Origin: DATKGP01 sp035510775
Lineage (GTDB): Bacteria > Patescibacteriota > UBA1384 > 2-12-FULL-50-11
Assembly: GCA_035510775.1 (NCBI GenBank)
Contig: DATKGP010000032.1
Coordinates: forward strand, 1 to 12,810
Reading direction: 5' to 3'
Length of the DNA: 12,810 nt
Part shown: positions 6,397 to 12,810 of the stretch, one piece after another
Layout of the letters: each line of letters opens with the position of its first letter
Position numbering within the stretch: the first letter of the stretch is position 1
Program-made: the position numbers and the translations under genes
Notes under the pieces: model-generated
Seen by the model: the letters and a program-made list of their open reading frames with translations, nothing else
What the model was told of the DNA's origin: nothing
Database searches by the model: none

Positions 6397-7215
6397 ATGG
6401 CATCCGCTCTCAAAGCCCCCGCCAATCGCAAAAAGAGCAACTTTTGGCTGAACCCCAAAACCGGCCGCTGGCACTGGGAGGTTGAACTCAAACGTCCTGA
6501 CGGTACAGTCTACCGTCGCGCAGGCAGTCGCAAGACCGAAAAAGATGCCAAAGATGCCCGCGACGCCGCGTTCGTGGAGTTCAACAAGACGCAGGGTCGA
6601 GCGGGCCGCTGGACGGTGAAGACCTGGGCCGAGCATGTCCAAGAAAGCGTCTGGAGCCAGGAGCTAGCAAAGACGACCGGCGACGCTTACGCTTACACCC
6701 TCAAGAACCATGTGCTGCTAGAACTTGGTGGTGCCCGGCTAGAAGGTCTGGTAGTTCCCAGCCTCCAAGAGTGGGCGAACCGGCTCATGGAGGCTCACGG
6801 CCACAACGTCGCCTCAAATGCCCTCACGGCGCTTTCTTCGATCCTAACGCGCGCGGTGGAGGCGGGGCTGCTCATCACAAACCCAGCTCGCAACGTGAAA
6901 TTACGGAAGCCAAAGGCTGGCGAAGAAGGCAAGATGATACTGACGCCGGACCAGCAGACCAAGCTTGCCAAAGCCGCGGTGGGAACCTGCATGGAGATTG
7001 CGGTCTTGCTCGGCTTGCGGTTCGGCCTCCGCATGGGCGAATGTCTCGGCCTACGGTGGTCAGAGATCGACCTCGATCGTCAAGAACTACACGTGAGTCA
7101 ACAGCCGAATCTGAGTCAGAGTACGTCTTTGTCGATCGCCCCACTGTCCAGCGCCTATATGACTCGGGCGAGTTGCTCAATCTGGATATGGCCTACGGCT
7201 ATGTCTATGGCATGA
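6397..7215 (+). pseudogene. Tyrosine recombinase/phage integrase, C-terminally truncated
   Basis: Residues 1-236 are an ordinary phage-type integrase. They include an N-terminal AP2-like DNA-binding stretch (NPKTGRWHWEVELKRPDGTVYRRAGSRKT, in part), a SAM-like core-binding domain (about 73-165) and the start of the catalytic domain, with the first catalytic Arg in GLRFGLRMGECLGLRWSEIDLD (Arg212). Homologous sequence stops after HVSQQ near base 7104. The remaining 36 residues to the stop are an out-of-frame reading of the next gene. The HxxR motif, second His/Trp and nucleophilic Tyr are missing, so the product cannot recombine DNA. At 272 residues it is far below the usual 370-400. It marks the left side of the foreign segment. 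Confidence 0.85.
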
Positions 7216-8285
7216 GCAAGAAGGCAGTGCACGATTACATCTCGAGCGGGTGCTTTCCGGTCAAAGAAGTGCATCCGCGCAACCAGCCGCCTCTACGTCA
7301 TTTTTATCCCGACCTGGTGTCGGTGCTCATTATTCCCATTGCCGTACTGCAAGGAGTTGACGCAGCATTCTGGAAGAGCTACCGGGAGACGGACCGCGCC
7401 AACGAGGATTCAAGCTATTACAGGAACATCGACATTGCTCCGTTCGATATCGTACGGCCGGTGTCGGAGCTTGAATCGCTTGCCGAGATTGCTACTGACC
7501 TTCACGGAACTACAAGCGCTGTCGCAAGAACTGGTGCCCACTATCCGAAACCTGGCTCGATCGACGCGATAAACGAAGCTGGCTATTCAGAGGCGGCGGC
7601 GGAGTTTACAGATGATCTTCGCATTACCACCGCTGACTTTCACAAGATAACTCGCCGCTTCTTAACCGATAAGATCTCACAATATGCGTTCGACGGCGGC
7701 TCATGCCTAGAAGTTGGCTGTGGACAAGGATGGCTGCGCCGCGAGTTCGAGTGGCCGGATGTCAGATATGCTGCCGTTGATATCTCGGCAGGGATGATCA
7801 AGGAGATGAGTCGTCACTGTGAGGGGGATCGTGCGGTTTGCGCGACCGCACGGGCACTGCCTTTTGAATCTGGCACTTTTGATCTTGTCTTTGCTAGTCT
7901 TGCCGATCCGTTCTGCTATCCAGCAGCCTTACGTGAGATTAGGAGGGTGATAGCAGAATCCGGTCATCTTGTCTTGACCGCGCCTTCGGCAGTATGGTCC
8001 GGCGCGCTTCGGGGGAATGCAGAGCAGCAGACCACAAGATTTGTGCTTCGTGGCTCTCGAGAGGCCGAAGTGTACTCGTTTACGTACGGCTTGAACGAAC
8101 TGACTTCTCTCCTGCGTCTTTGTGGGCTTGATCTGATTGAGGCGCGATCGCTGAAGGGAGACAGCCTTCCATGCGGCAGCCAGCCATCGCCAGCCTTGCT
8201 AACTGCATCGGACAAATCAAAGACCAAGCTATCCGATTTCGACGTTGTTAACGCCATCGTCGCAGCGAAGAGCCCTTCGCTCTAA
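7107..8285 (+). CDS. Guanylate-kinase-like domain fused to class I SAM methyltransferase (5' truncated)
   Basis: From about 7119 the frame matches the second half of a guanylate kinase: EYVFVDRPTVQRLYDSGELL, then AYGYVYGMSKKAV and FYPDLVSVLIIPI, about 130 residues. The P-loop and the TTRxPRxGE GMP-binding segment are absent because the sequence joins the integrase just upstream. By eye, two guanine-recognising acids of true GMP kinases (yeast Glu69 and Asp100) are Asn and His, so the ligand may not be GMP. A class I methyltransferase follows from about 7560. Motif I is CLEVGCGQG (7704-7730), then AAVDIS, ALPFESGTFDLVFAS and a final GHLVLTAPS. The true start is lost; the first in-frame ATGs are at 7188 and 7212. 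The frame stays open back into the integrase, but that part is only its shadow. The fusion is unusual and its substrate unknown. Confidence 0.72.
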   Translation, partial: ESESEYVFVDRPTVQRLYDSGELLNLDMAYGYVYGMSKKAVHDYISSGCFPVKEVHPRNQPPLRHFYPDLVSVLIIPIAVLQGVDAAFWKSYRETDRANEDSSYYRNIDIAPFDIVRPVSELESLAEIATDLHGTTSAVARTGAHYPKPGSIDAINEAGYSEAAAEFTDDLRITTADFHKITRRFLTDKISQYAFDGGSCLEVGCGQGWLRREFEWPDVRYAAVDISAGMIKEMSRHCEGDRAVCATARALPFESGTFDLVFASLADPFCYPAALREIRRVIAESGHLVLTAPSAVWSGALRGNAEQQTTRFVLRGSREAEVYSFTYGLNELTSLLRLCGLDLIEARSLKGDSLPCGSQPSPALLTASDKSKTKLSDFDVVNAIVAAKSPSL

Positions 8286-8398
8286 TTGTCACAAAGTGCT
8301 CTCGTCGGTTCCGGGAGCGATGGGGATGGACTCGAAATGCTGATGAAGTTGAGTGACGACTTGCGCAACGCTACCTGTTCTTGCACTGGTGACTAATA
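8286..8398. other. Spacer between methyltransferase and glycosylase-like genes
   Basis: This 113-base gap holds a possible minigene at its end and no recognisable promoter or terminator. The frame of the preceding methyltransferase stays open after its TAA for another 36 codons, to 8396. Confidence 0.4.
8337..8396 (+). CDS. Possible 19-residue peptide minigene
   Basis: An ATG at 8337 opens a short frame, MLMKLSDDLRNATCSCTGD, whose TAA ends two bases before the next gene's ATG. A weak Shine-Dalgarno (TGGA, with GGGGA further up) lies 6-10 bases upstream. The leader-like start and CSCT tail would fit a small modified-peptide precursor. However, it is short, matches nothing I know and may be chance. 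Confidence 0.15.
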   Translation: MLMKLSDDLRNATCSCTGD

Positions 8399-9214
8399 AT
8401 GCGCACAATGGCGGATATGCAACTAACGATGGACTTTGAGTCTCATGAACCGTGGGTGCAGACGGAACGCGAGGATATCTTGCGTATGGTCTCACTTCTT
8501 CGGGGAATGCACGCATGCGGAGCGCTGGGTGGGGAGGTAATGCCGGAGGACCGGAATCCGGAGCTTCCTTCAGGATCGGCGACGAACTACCACTTTTTTA
8601 CACTTCCCATGGCCCTGAACTACCAGCGGAACTCATACCTTCTTTGGGATGCCGCGACAAAGACCTATGCCGACGCGGACTGCAGTTGGGTGTTTGACCC
8701 AAATTCAGTGGTCGCACGCGATCCAGAATCGCTACGCTCGTGCCTTCTCAGGCACCGGTTGGCGTTACAGCCCACCAGGCATACCGAGACGTGGCGTGCC
8801 TTATGCACTACGATCTCGGACCTTCTCGGCGGGGATATTAGACGGCTTTTTCTGGAGCGCGATAGCGATGCCGCTCTGATTCTAGAGTTTGTGCAGCAGC
8901 GTCATAAAGCGAGGTTTCCATATCTCTCTGGCAAGAAGATCTGTAACTACTGGCTGTTAGTGATGAGCAACTATACGAACTGCCAGCTGAAGAACCGGGG
9001 TGCCCTGAGCGTGGCGCCAGACACCCATGTGATTCAGGCTTCGGTAAGGTTGGGGCTGGTGGCCCCGGCCGTCAAAGATCGGCCGGACGCAGCCATCCAA
9101 GTCAGCAGGGCCTGGGAGGAGGTGCTGGCTGACACGGGTATTTCGCCGATTGACATCCATACACCATTGTGGCTGTGGAGCCGTGGCGGCTTTAAGGCAA
9201 TAACGACGAGGTAG
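8399..9214 (+). CDS. HhH-GPD DNA-glycosylase-like protein
   Basis: This 271-residue protein resembles the HhH-GPD superfamily. A helix-hairpin-helix-like stretch FPYLSGKKICNYWLLVM (about 173-189) carries a lysine at the place of the catalytic Lys of OGG1-type enzymes (Lys180). It is followed at the expected distance by VAPDTHVIQASVRLGL with Asp208, the counterpart of the catalytic Asp. The N-terminal half (TLPMALNYQRNSYLLWDAA, DPESLRSCLLRHRLALQPTRH) is helical and looks like a conserved subfamily of unknown role. A C-terminal DIHTPLWLWSRGGF closes the protein. HhH-GPD folds flip out bases and cleave the N-glycosidic bond; relatives in phage DNA hypermodification have been recruited to install base side chains. 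The start is uncertain: in-frame ATGs at 8399, 8408, 8417 and 8429 lack clear Shine-Dalgarno sites. Confidence 0.6.
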   Translation: MRTMADMQLTMDFESHEPWVQTEREDILRMVSLLRGMHACGALGGEVMPEDRNPELPSGSATNYHFFTLPMALNYQRNSYLLWDAATKTYADADCSWVFDPNSVVARDPESLRSCLLRHRLALQPTRHTETWRALCTTISDLLGGDIRRLFLERDSDAALILEFVQQRHKARFPYLSGKKICNYWLLVMSNYTNCQLKNRGALSVAPDTHVIQASVRLGLVAPAVKDRPDAAIQVSRAWEEVLADTGISPIDIHTPLWLWSRGGFKAITTR

Positions 9215-9266
9215 TAGCGCACCACGGTCTAGTAAGAAGCAGCAGTGCGGCGTCAAATGTCGCGCC

Positions 9267-10115
9267 ATGAGCAAGAAGGAGCGGCCTGTAGTTGTGATCA
9301 GACTTAACATCGGCAATACCTGGGATGAGGCGCTCTTGCATGGAGTTCCCCGTATCCTCGAGGAGTTTGGTGGGAACGTCATTGTTGCAGAGCTTTACGG
9401 GTCTGTCGCGGGCGATCCTATTGGATCTGCGCGCCCGGACTTTCGACTGCCAGCCAAGACAAGTCGCGAGCTAGAGCTGTTTATCAGCAATGCGCATGAT
9501 GCTGGCCTCCAGATCAACTACACTGCCAACCTATCGTGCATCGGCGATATTGCCGGTTTCATGGAGCGGCTCCCAAGCATTAGGCGCTATCTTGTCTACC
9601 TAGAGTCCTTAGGCGTGGACCGCATTACAGTGGCACATCCACTTCTTATGGATGCTGTTTCGAATGAAACGGCCATGCCGATTGAAATATCCACGATTTG
9701 TGGTGTAGAAACCCTTTCTGAGATCAGTGTCTACACGAAGAGCTTTAGGGTTGATAAGATCTGCATGGACATCTATCGAAATAGGGATGTTGGGTTCTTG
9801 CGCGACTCTCAGGCTGTGGCTGCATCTGCTAGTGCAGATGTTGAGTTGATCGTTAATGAGTTCTGCACTACTTTTGGTTCGCCCTGCATCTACAGAAGGG
9901 GCTGCTTTGACTTGCATGCGCACGGCGGTAATCGTGATAAGCTTGCTGGAAACTACCCTATGGGAATCTGCGTGGCCTCACGGCATGAGGTAGCCCACTG
10001 GCTTCGGGCGAAGTTTATACTGCCAGAGGATGTGGCAGCTTATCACGATAAGACAGGCATTAGGTGTTTTAAGGTTACAGGGCGCACCCACCCGACGTCG
10101 AAGCTGCTTGCATAA
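9267..10115 (+). CDS. U32 peptidase family protein (UbiU/TrhP/RlhA-like), C-terminally truncated
   Basis: This 282-residue protein matches the U32 family. It has a TIM-barrel-like start (VVVIRLNIGNTWDEAL), the repeated strand-helix pattern YLESLGVDRITVAHPLLMDA, VDKICMDIYRNRDVGFLRD, and a cysteine cluster at Cys200 and Cys207 (EFCTTFGSPC), Cys213 and Cys235. C-x6-C followed by two further cysteines resembles the [4Fe-4S] ligands of UbiU and the RNA hydroxylases TrhP and RlhA, so an oxygen-independent hydroxylase is as likely as a peptidase. The family's usual ending after GRTHPTS continues for some tens of residues; here it stops at KLLA, exactly where the flanking genome resumes. The last codon and stop overlap that junction, so the C-terminus appears cut off. 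It is the third gene of the foreign cassette. Confidence 0.75.
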   Translation: MSKKERPVVVIRLNIGNTWDEALLHGVPRILEEFGGNVIVAELYGSVAGDPIGSARPDFRLPAKTSRELELFISNAHDAGLQINYTANLSCIGDIAGFMERLPSIRRYLVYLESLGVDRITVAHPLLMDAVSNETAMPIEISTICGVETLSEISVYTKSFRVDKICMDIYRNRDVGFLRDSQAVAASASADVELIVNEFCTTFGSPCIYRRGCFDLHAHGGNRDKLAGNYPMGICVASRHEVAHWLRAKFILPEDVAAYHDKTGIRCFKVTGRTHPTSKLLA

Positions 10116-10142
10116 ATGGGGGGTTTTTGCGATTCTGTATAT

Positions 10143-10706
10143 ATGTCACGGTTACCAACTCCGGGCGGAGACAGCGGTACATGGGGAACAATCCTTAACG
10201 ACTACTTGTCGGTAGAGCATAATGCCGATGGAACATTAAAGAAAGCGGGGGACATTTCTACGGCGCTTTCGACAGCAAATACCGCTAAGACAACCGCCGA
10301 TTCCGCAACAACAACCGCCAATACGGCCAGCGCTTCAGCTCAAACAGCTCTCAAAAAAACTATTACCGCGGTTTTCGACGGCGGTGGCACACCACTTACG
10401 GCCGGGGCAATCGCCCGAATCCACGTACCCAACGCCTACGCGATTCAAGCGGCGACGATGATTGCCGATACCGTTGGCAGCGCCAGTGTGGATATCTGGA
10501 TGGCCACCTATCCAACCGTCCCCACCATCGCCAACTCCATTGTCGCTTCAGATAAGCCGACCCTGACCAACGCCCAAACAATGCAGGACACCGCTCTGAC
10601 TGGTTGGACGACAAGCATTCTGGCTGGTTCGATTATTTTCTTCCACCTAGATTCGGCTTCTACCATCACCCAGCTAACCATTTCCCTCAAGATGTTGGGA
10701 TCGTAA
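10143..10706 (+). CDS. Phage-tail-fibre-like surface protein
   Basis: This 187-residue protein starts SRLPTPGGDSGTWGTILNDYL, a short N-terminal signature I associate with Saccharibacteria-type phage-like or surface proteins. It is followed by an Ala/Thr-rich helical stalk (about 36-72, with TANTAKTTADS-type repeats) likely to trimerise as a coiled coil. The C-terminal beta domain (73-187: AVFDGGGTPLTAG, VPNAYAIQAATMIAD, TGWTTSILAGSIIFFHLDSASTITQLTISLKM) resembles repeat domains of phage tail or structural proteins. The start at 10143 is preferred because the signature begins there; an in-frame ATG at 10116 lies on the junction with the foreign cassette. The stop TAA is followed after one base by the ATG of the SGNH hydrolase, so they form one unit, perhaps an adhesin plus glycan esterase. 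There is no signal peptide. Confidence 0.7.
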   Translation: MSRLPTPGGDSGTWGTILNDYLSVEHNADGTLKKAGDISTALSTANTAKTTADSATTTANTASASAQTALKKTITAVFDGGGTPLTAGAIARIHVPNAYAIQAATMIADTVGSASVDIWMATYPTVPTIANSIVASDKPTLTNAQTMQDTALTGWTTSILAGSIIFFHLDSASTITQLTISLKMLGS

Positions 10707-10707
10707 G

Positions 10708-10938
10708 ATGAGTTACGACAGCGCTGTTGACCAGATTATCTACAATCGTTCCAAAATTAGACCCTTCATCTCCAAATGCCAGACCGAACGCACTGCGCTC
10801 CTTTACGTCGGAGATTCTAACCACAATATGAACTCAATGGGTTATGTCAGCGGGATAGGGTTAGCACTTGCCAGGAGGTTCGGACAGTGGGGAATTTTTG
10901 CCTTCTCGGCATCGTACCCCGCCGGAGCTATTCCCTAA
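10708..10938 (+). CDS. SGNH hydrolase, N-terminal part before a +1 frameshift
   Basis: These 76 codons hold block I of an SGNH/GDSL hydrolase: LLYVGDSNHN with catalytic Ser37 (10816-10818), followed by GYVSGIGLALARRFG. The frame stops at TAA 10936-10938 directly after CCC, and the rest of the enzyme continues in the +1 frame. Read as P(CCC), slip to CCT, then AAC, the join gives AGAIP-NGSGQAAV without loss. CCC followed by a stop is a recognised kind of +1 slippery site, so programmed frameshifting is possible; a sequencing indel or a true inactivating mutation are the alternatives. Confidence 0.7.
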   Translation: MSYDSAVDQIIYNRSKIRPFISKCQTERTALLYVGDSNHNMNSMGYVSGIGLALARRFGQWGIFAFSASYPAGAIP

Positions 10939-10939
10939 C
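10933..10939 (+). other. Candidate +1 frameshift site CCC-TAA-C
   Basis: The zero-frame codon CCC is followed directly by TAA. A +1 slip of the Pro tRNA to CCT places AAC in the A site and joins the two halves of the SGNH hydrolase. The stop codon in the A site would supply the pause typical of such sites. No obvious upstream Shine-Dalgarno stimulator is seen. Confidence 0.4.
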
Positions 10940-12715
10940 GGCAGCGGCCAGGCGGCGGTACCTAAACACCCGCTAGCTTTTAACTACGGAAACGTGATAA
11001 CAGCAACCGCTGCCAATACCATCATCTTTGGGGCAAACGGCCCGGCCAATGGAATCGTCTTTATGTTCACACCGACTACAACTGTCTGCGGTTTAACGCA
11101 GGGCACCGTATATTTTATGACCGGGCAATCAACATCAGGGTACGCCAAGGTCTACGATACTCTAGAACACGCGATTACAAACGATGGGGTAACTGGACTG
11201 ACTTCACTTACGAACGGCTATATCATCATCAAACAATTATGGACAACTGAAGCGGATTACGACGCGGCTGGGTCGAACGGATTTCACATTCCGTGGTATA
11301 CACCGGTTTCAACTAACACCACCAATATGACAGTAACATTCTCTGTCCCTCATGGTCTGTCAAGCGGGGACGCCATTCTTGTCTCGGCAACGGGAAATGG
11401 CCTGACGGCCGGGACAGTCTACTACGCCTCCATAGTTGATACTGCCTCTGGCTGTAGTCAGTCAACCATCAGAATTTACTACACCTCTGCTCAAGCAATT
11501 GCTGGCGGTTCGGGAGGGTTGGTTAGCTTATCTGGAGATATTACGGCCGAGCTTAGCTACCAACAGGCAGGAACAACTCACGGCGGGTATTTAGGAATCG
11601 GGCAGTTCCTCTTCAATACATGCACAACGCTTCGGCACCACACTATTTACAAAACTTTTGCCTCCGGATGTCCGGGTCAGTTTTGTCCCGACTGGAGATA
11701 CAACGGCACTGGATACGGTCATCCCTTGAATGGGGGTCAGACTCTGACCGTAACCGGATCGGCAGGATGGACAAACAAGACCGTAGACTTAGCGTCAACT
11801 TTCGTACCCACCGTCAAAAACTCCACTCAATTCACCGTCACTGGACACACGTTAGTCACGCAAGAAGCAGTTACTCTTGTTTACAACGGCGTAAATAGCT
11901 GTGGCAGTCTGACCTGTGGGGAGGCTTACTACATTCGTAGTATAGATGCCAACACCATTCAACTTCACGCCTCTGCAGCAAATGCCAACACTAATACCAG
12001 CCCGCTGACTCTAACCGGCATTACTTGCAGTCTCCGTCGCATTGGAACCGCTGCCGGACCTTATGATATCGACTTGACTACCTATGTCGCCAGCCCAACC
12101 TATCCCCTTAGAGGAAGACTATTGGTACGAACCAGAGGAGTCGAGGATCTAAACCAGCAGACGGGCGTGAGCACCTTAGATTTCTTGGGTGTTGGCGGCT
12201 CTACGGCGTCAGGTCTGTATTCTTTCTTGAGCGCCTACACGAACGGCGTCGCCGGTCAGCTCACTGATTTATCGGGCTTCTTGAATGGCAGCAAATCTGT
12301 CTGCGTTATTCTTCAGTGTGGCGGGAATGACTACGCCCAATCTAAAGGTGCTTCCGACTACAGCACGAACCTCCAAAATATGATTAATTGGTGGAAAACT
12401 GGGTGGGCGGCTGCCGGATTTTCGGCCTCGAATTTGTATTTCATGATTTTGTGTAACCATCCAGAGGACACCTGGGACGAGACTGGGTTTGCCCCTTACC
12501 AGGCGACGGCTCGAACAATTTCCGATAATAACGACAACACCTGTGCAATTTGTCTCGAACGGTTAACGACAAGTTGGGAGTTAAGAAATATGTCCTACTA
12601 CGACTCTGGCGGCCCCGCTCACTTGGCAGCCATCGGTTACCAAGAGCTTGGCAACCGAATTGTCAGCTATCTTGCGCCGATCACTCCCAGCACTGCCGTA
12701 GCCTGTATTGGCTAA
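10934..12715 (+). CDS. SGNH hydrolase, C-terminal part with inserted phage-type beta repeats (+1 frame)
   Basis: This frame continues the hydrolase for about 590 residues but has no credible start of its own (only a TTG at 10868). Between blocks I and III it carries about 450 residues of beta-rich sequence with three related modules (about 10994-11218, 11330-11539, 11819-12022). The pattern is VTFSVPHGLSSGDAI...GLTAGTVYYASIVD...AQAIAGG, familiar from phage structural proteins. Block III CGGND lies at 12317-12331 and the final His in GGPAHLAAIGYQELG at 12620-12622. The usual DxxH Asp is not three residues before that His; the nearest Asp (12602) is six before it. It probably acts as an esterase on glycans or lipids, likely with the tail-fibre-like neighbour. 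Its stop overlaps the convergent lepA stop by three bases. Confidence 0.72.
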   Translation, partial: PNGSGQAAVPKHPLAFNYGNVITATAANTIIFGANGPANGIVFMFTPTTTVCGLTQGTVYFMTGQSTSGYAKVYDTLEHAITNDGVTGLTSLTNGYIIIKQLWTTEADYDAAGSNGFHIPWYTPVSTNTTNMTVTFSVPHGLSSGDAILVSATGNGLTAGTVYYASIVDTASGCSQSTIRIYYTSAQAIAGGSGGLVSLSGDITAELSYQQAGTTHGGYLGIGQFLFNTCTTLRHHTIYKTFASGCPGQFCPDWRYNGTGYGHPLNGGQTLTVTGSAGWTNKTVDLASTFVPTVKNSTQFTVTGHTLVTQEAVTLVYNGVNSCGSLTCGEAYYIRSIDANTIQLHASAANANTNTSPLTLTGITCSLRRIGTAAGPYDIDLTTYVASPTYPLRGRLLVRTRGVEDLNQQTGVSTLDFLGVGGSTASGLYSFLSAYTNGVAGQLTDLSGFLNGSKSVCVILQCGGNDYAQSKGASDYSTNLQNMINWWKTGWAAAGFSASNLYFMILCNHPEDTWDETGFAPYQATARTISDNNDNTCAICLERLTTSWELRNMSYYDSGGPAHLAAIGYQELGNRIVSYLAPITPSTAVACIG

Positions 12716-12810
12716 CTCTTCTTTAGGAGTTCAACGAAAACTTCGCTGGGGATTTCCACTCGGCCAAGATGACGCATGCGTTTTTTACCCTTCTTCTGCT
12801 TGTCGAGCAG
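12712..12810 (-). CDS. lepA: Elongation factor 4 (LepA), C-terminal end
   Basis: The minus strand from the window edge reads 32 codons, LLDKQKKGKKRMRHLGRVE then IPSEVFVELLKKS, and a TAG stop. This matches the conserved end of LepA/EF4, where LLEKQKxGKKRM and the following strand form the tRNA-contacting C-terminal domain. LepA is a ribosome-associated GTPase near universal in bacteria that assists ribosome biogenesis and translation under stress. The rest lies beyond the window. Its stop codon shares bases 12713-12714 with the stop of the convergent SGNH hydrolase, so the genes overlap tail to tail with no room for a terminator. Confidence 0.93.
   Translation of the reverse strand: MLDKQKKGKKRMRHLGRVEIPSEVFVELLKKS

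Noticed and set aside
6771..7106. N-terminal extension of the kinase-methyltransferase frame back to ATG 6771
   Set aside because: It is an out-of-frame reading of the integrase gene with no protein-like character; homologous sequence starts only near 7119.
8289..8516. 75-codon minus-strand frame
   Set aside because: Shadow of the glycosylase-like gene and its spacer, with no family resemblance.
9823..9840. Perfect hairpin CATCTGC-TAGT-GCAGATG
   Set aside because: It lies inside the U32 coding sequence with no T run; a 7-bp stem is expected by chance at this scale.
1..12810. CRISPR array or stop-codon recoding
   Set aside because: No regularly spaced identical repeats were seen, and TGA serves as a normal stop (for example the SDR at 4747-4749).

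Overview
The window looks like part of a small-genome Patescibacteria (CPR) chromosome, most likely Saccharibacteria-like. This rests on short tightly packed genes, few clear Shine-Dalgarno sites, many Ala/Thr/Ser-rich membrane-anchored proteins, and a protein opening with LPTPGGDSGTWG, which I recall from that group; no search was run. TGA is used as a stop, so the recoded code of Gracilibacteria/SR1 is unlikely.

Layout. 1-318: hairpin-rich, no convincing gene. 319-2709 (minus): a zinc-type ABC importer operon, transcribed binding protein, ATPase, permease, all overlapping, with an extended -10 promoter just upstream. 2786-3638 (plus): a membrane-anchored DUF192 protein and an alkyltransferase-like protein whose stop codon lies inside a tRNA-Gly(TCC) gene (3629-3699). 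3750-4749: a small GIY-YIG nuclease and an SDR oxidoreductase. 4750-4973: an inverted-repeat intergenic element. 4974-6133: two membrane-anchored proteins with Thr/Ala linkers, the second a C39-like cysteine peptidase.

6134-10115 looks foreign. Repeats precede a tyrosine integrase that loses its catalytic C-terminal half near 7104. Directly joined is a three-gene cassette: a guanylate-kinase-like domain (lacking its P-loop) fused to a SAM methyltransferase, an HhH-GPD glycosylase-like protein, and a U32-family protein with four candidate Fe-S cysteines whose C-terminus is cut off near 10113. Genes are broken at both edges of this cassette, so it is a fragment of a longer locus, either a decayed island or an assembly join. 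The combination of kinase-like fold, base-flipping glycosylase fold, U32 (a family with oxygen-independent hydroxylases of RNA bases and ubiquinone) and methyltransferase suggests base or nucleotide modification. This is the most interesting part of the window, but the function is inferred.

10143-12715: a phage-tail-fibre-like protein followed by an SGNH hydrolase split by a +1 frameshift at CCC-TAA and carrying phage-type beta repeats between its catalytic blocks. 12712-12810 (minus): the C-terminus of LepA (EF4), convergent with and overlapping the hydrolase stop.
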